This document shows positions 63,693 to 64,000 of a stretch of DNA of 64,000 nt, one piece after another (the first letter of the stretch is position 1; each line of letters begins with the position of its first letter). The position numbers and the translations under genes are program-made. The notes below the pieces were generated by a model, which did no database searches, was not told the origin of the DNA, and worked only from the letters and a program-made list of their open reading frames with translations. The stretch is taken from positions 119,824 through 183,823 of the forward strand of contig NZ_VULO01000005.1 in NCBI RefSeq assembly GCF_009696615.1. Reading direction: 5' to 3'. This stretch comes from Scrofimicrobium canadense. GTDB lineage: Bacteria > Actinomycetota > Actinomycetes > Actinomycetales > Actinomycetaceae.

Positions 63693-64000
63693 TGGACCCC
63701 GTTGGTTGGACAGTCCGCGGCGTTTTTTAGGTGGAGTCCTTGCCTGGTTTTTATGCCGCGTGCGGGAGCGGCTGGTCCTTGGAATATGCCTTGTCTGGTG
63801 TACGCCTGCCTAGACCTTGGTGACGCCTGCGTGTGTTGTAGTACTCGAAGTACGCTCCGAGCCCGGCCCGGGCGCCGGAACCGTTCTCGTAAGCATGCAG
63901 GTAGACTTCTTCGTACTTCACTGACCGCCACAAGCGTTCGATGAATACGTTATCCATCCACTGGCCCTTCCCGTCCATGCTGATCTTCACTTTCGCGTCC
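63693..64000 (-). mobile_element. IS3-family insertion sequence, right-hand part
   Basis: Begins with TGGACCCCGTTGGTTGGACA, an IS3-type end (TG...), followed by the transposase C-terminus on the minus strand. The rest lies beyond the window. Confidence 0.75.
63751..64000 (-). CDS. IS3-family transposase (OrfB), C-terminal part
   Basis: The minus strand reads GKGQWMDNVFIERLWRSVKY (catalytic Glu in FIERLWRSVK) and YENGSGARAGLGAYFEYYNT then RRRHQGLGRRTPDKAYS, the end of the DDE integrase domain of IS3/IS51-like transposases. It is truncated by the window edge, not by a lesion. Confidence 0.9.
   Translation of the reverse strand, partial: DAKVKISMDGKGQWMDNVFIERLWRSVKYEEVYLHAYENGSGARAGLGAYFEYYNTRRRHQGLGRRTPDKAYSKDQPLPHAA

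Noticed and set aside
1..64000. CRISPR array or known multi-gene defence system
   Set aside because: No regularly spaced repeats of 20-40 bp and no cas, restriction-modification or other recognised defence genes. The SNF2 helicase stands alone.

Overview
The window looks like chromosome from a mid-GC actinobacterium. An Actinomycetaceae member (Varibaculum/Mobiluncus/Actinomyces-like) is my inference. Supporting it are the LPxTG pilus locus with a class C sortase, a UGP-type UTP-glucose-1-phosphate uridylyltransferase, a GGGGT-type phosphofructokinase, a glutamyl-Q tRNA(Asp) synthetase, a mixture of ATG, GTG and TTG starts, and actinobacterial-type regulators and transporters. No rRNA and no CRISPR array were seen.

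Layout. 1-4.2 kb: housekeeping genes (lipid kinase fragment, serS, HAD phosphatase, AGE-family isomerase) and tRNA-Ser(TGA). 4.3-15.0 kb: an element of about 10.7 kb integrated into the 3' end of that tRNA, bounded by an 18-bp direct repeat. It carries a tyrosine integrase, an XRE regulator with a three-site operator array, a second copy of the array beside a decayed regulator copy, three exported or membrane-anchored cargo proteins, and a CRESS-type (circovirus/geminivirus-like) HUH-helicase Rep. About 60 bp upstream of rep is a 9-bp stem-loop whose loop reads TTAGTGTTAC on the rep strand, resembling the CRESS origin nonanucleotide. The rep frame is interrupted by one TGA exactly where motif I tryptophan is expected. 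15.2-16.3 kb: a dead IS30-family copy. 16.4-22.7 kb: a pilus locus (major pilin, large adhesin, class C sortase).

22.8-35.4 kb is mosaic. It holds working TetR, MFS, DUF5692, VapBC and SNF2 genes, separated by gene fragments (ASCH, SDR, a PEP-mutase-like gene split into two inverted halves, MarR, ABC-F, TetR C-terminus, oligopeptide ABC ATPase). 35.5-39.1 kb: an ABC drug-efflux-type operon followed by a histidine kinase and a response regulator, each with one in-frame stop codon. 39.1-46.1 kb: an alpha-glucoside uptake regulon (GH13 glucosidase, YesL, solute-binding protein, two permeases, LacI regulator) with two matching LacI-type operators. 46.1-55.5 kb: core metabolism and transport (UGPase, DMT transporter, PFK, AEC carrier, TadA, MetQIN methionine uptake, GluQ). 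55.7-60.8 kb: a TetR regulator, a Phd/PIN toxin-antitoxin pair and a 1,033-residue surface protein with CBM32-like domains and an LAITG sorting signal. 61-64 kb: phage-like genes (zinc-ribbon protein, HicAB, lipoprotein, HNH nuclease) cut by an IS3-family element that runs off the window.

The most interesting feature is the integrated CRESS-type replicon with its switch-like operators. Coordinates, translations and repeats were read by eye; family names rest on motif recognition, not on database searches.
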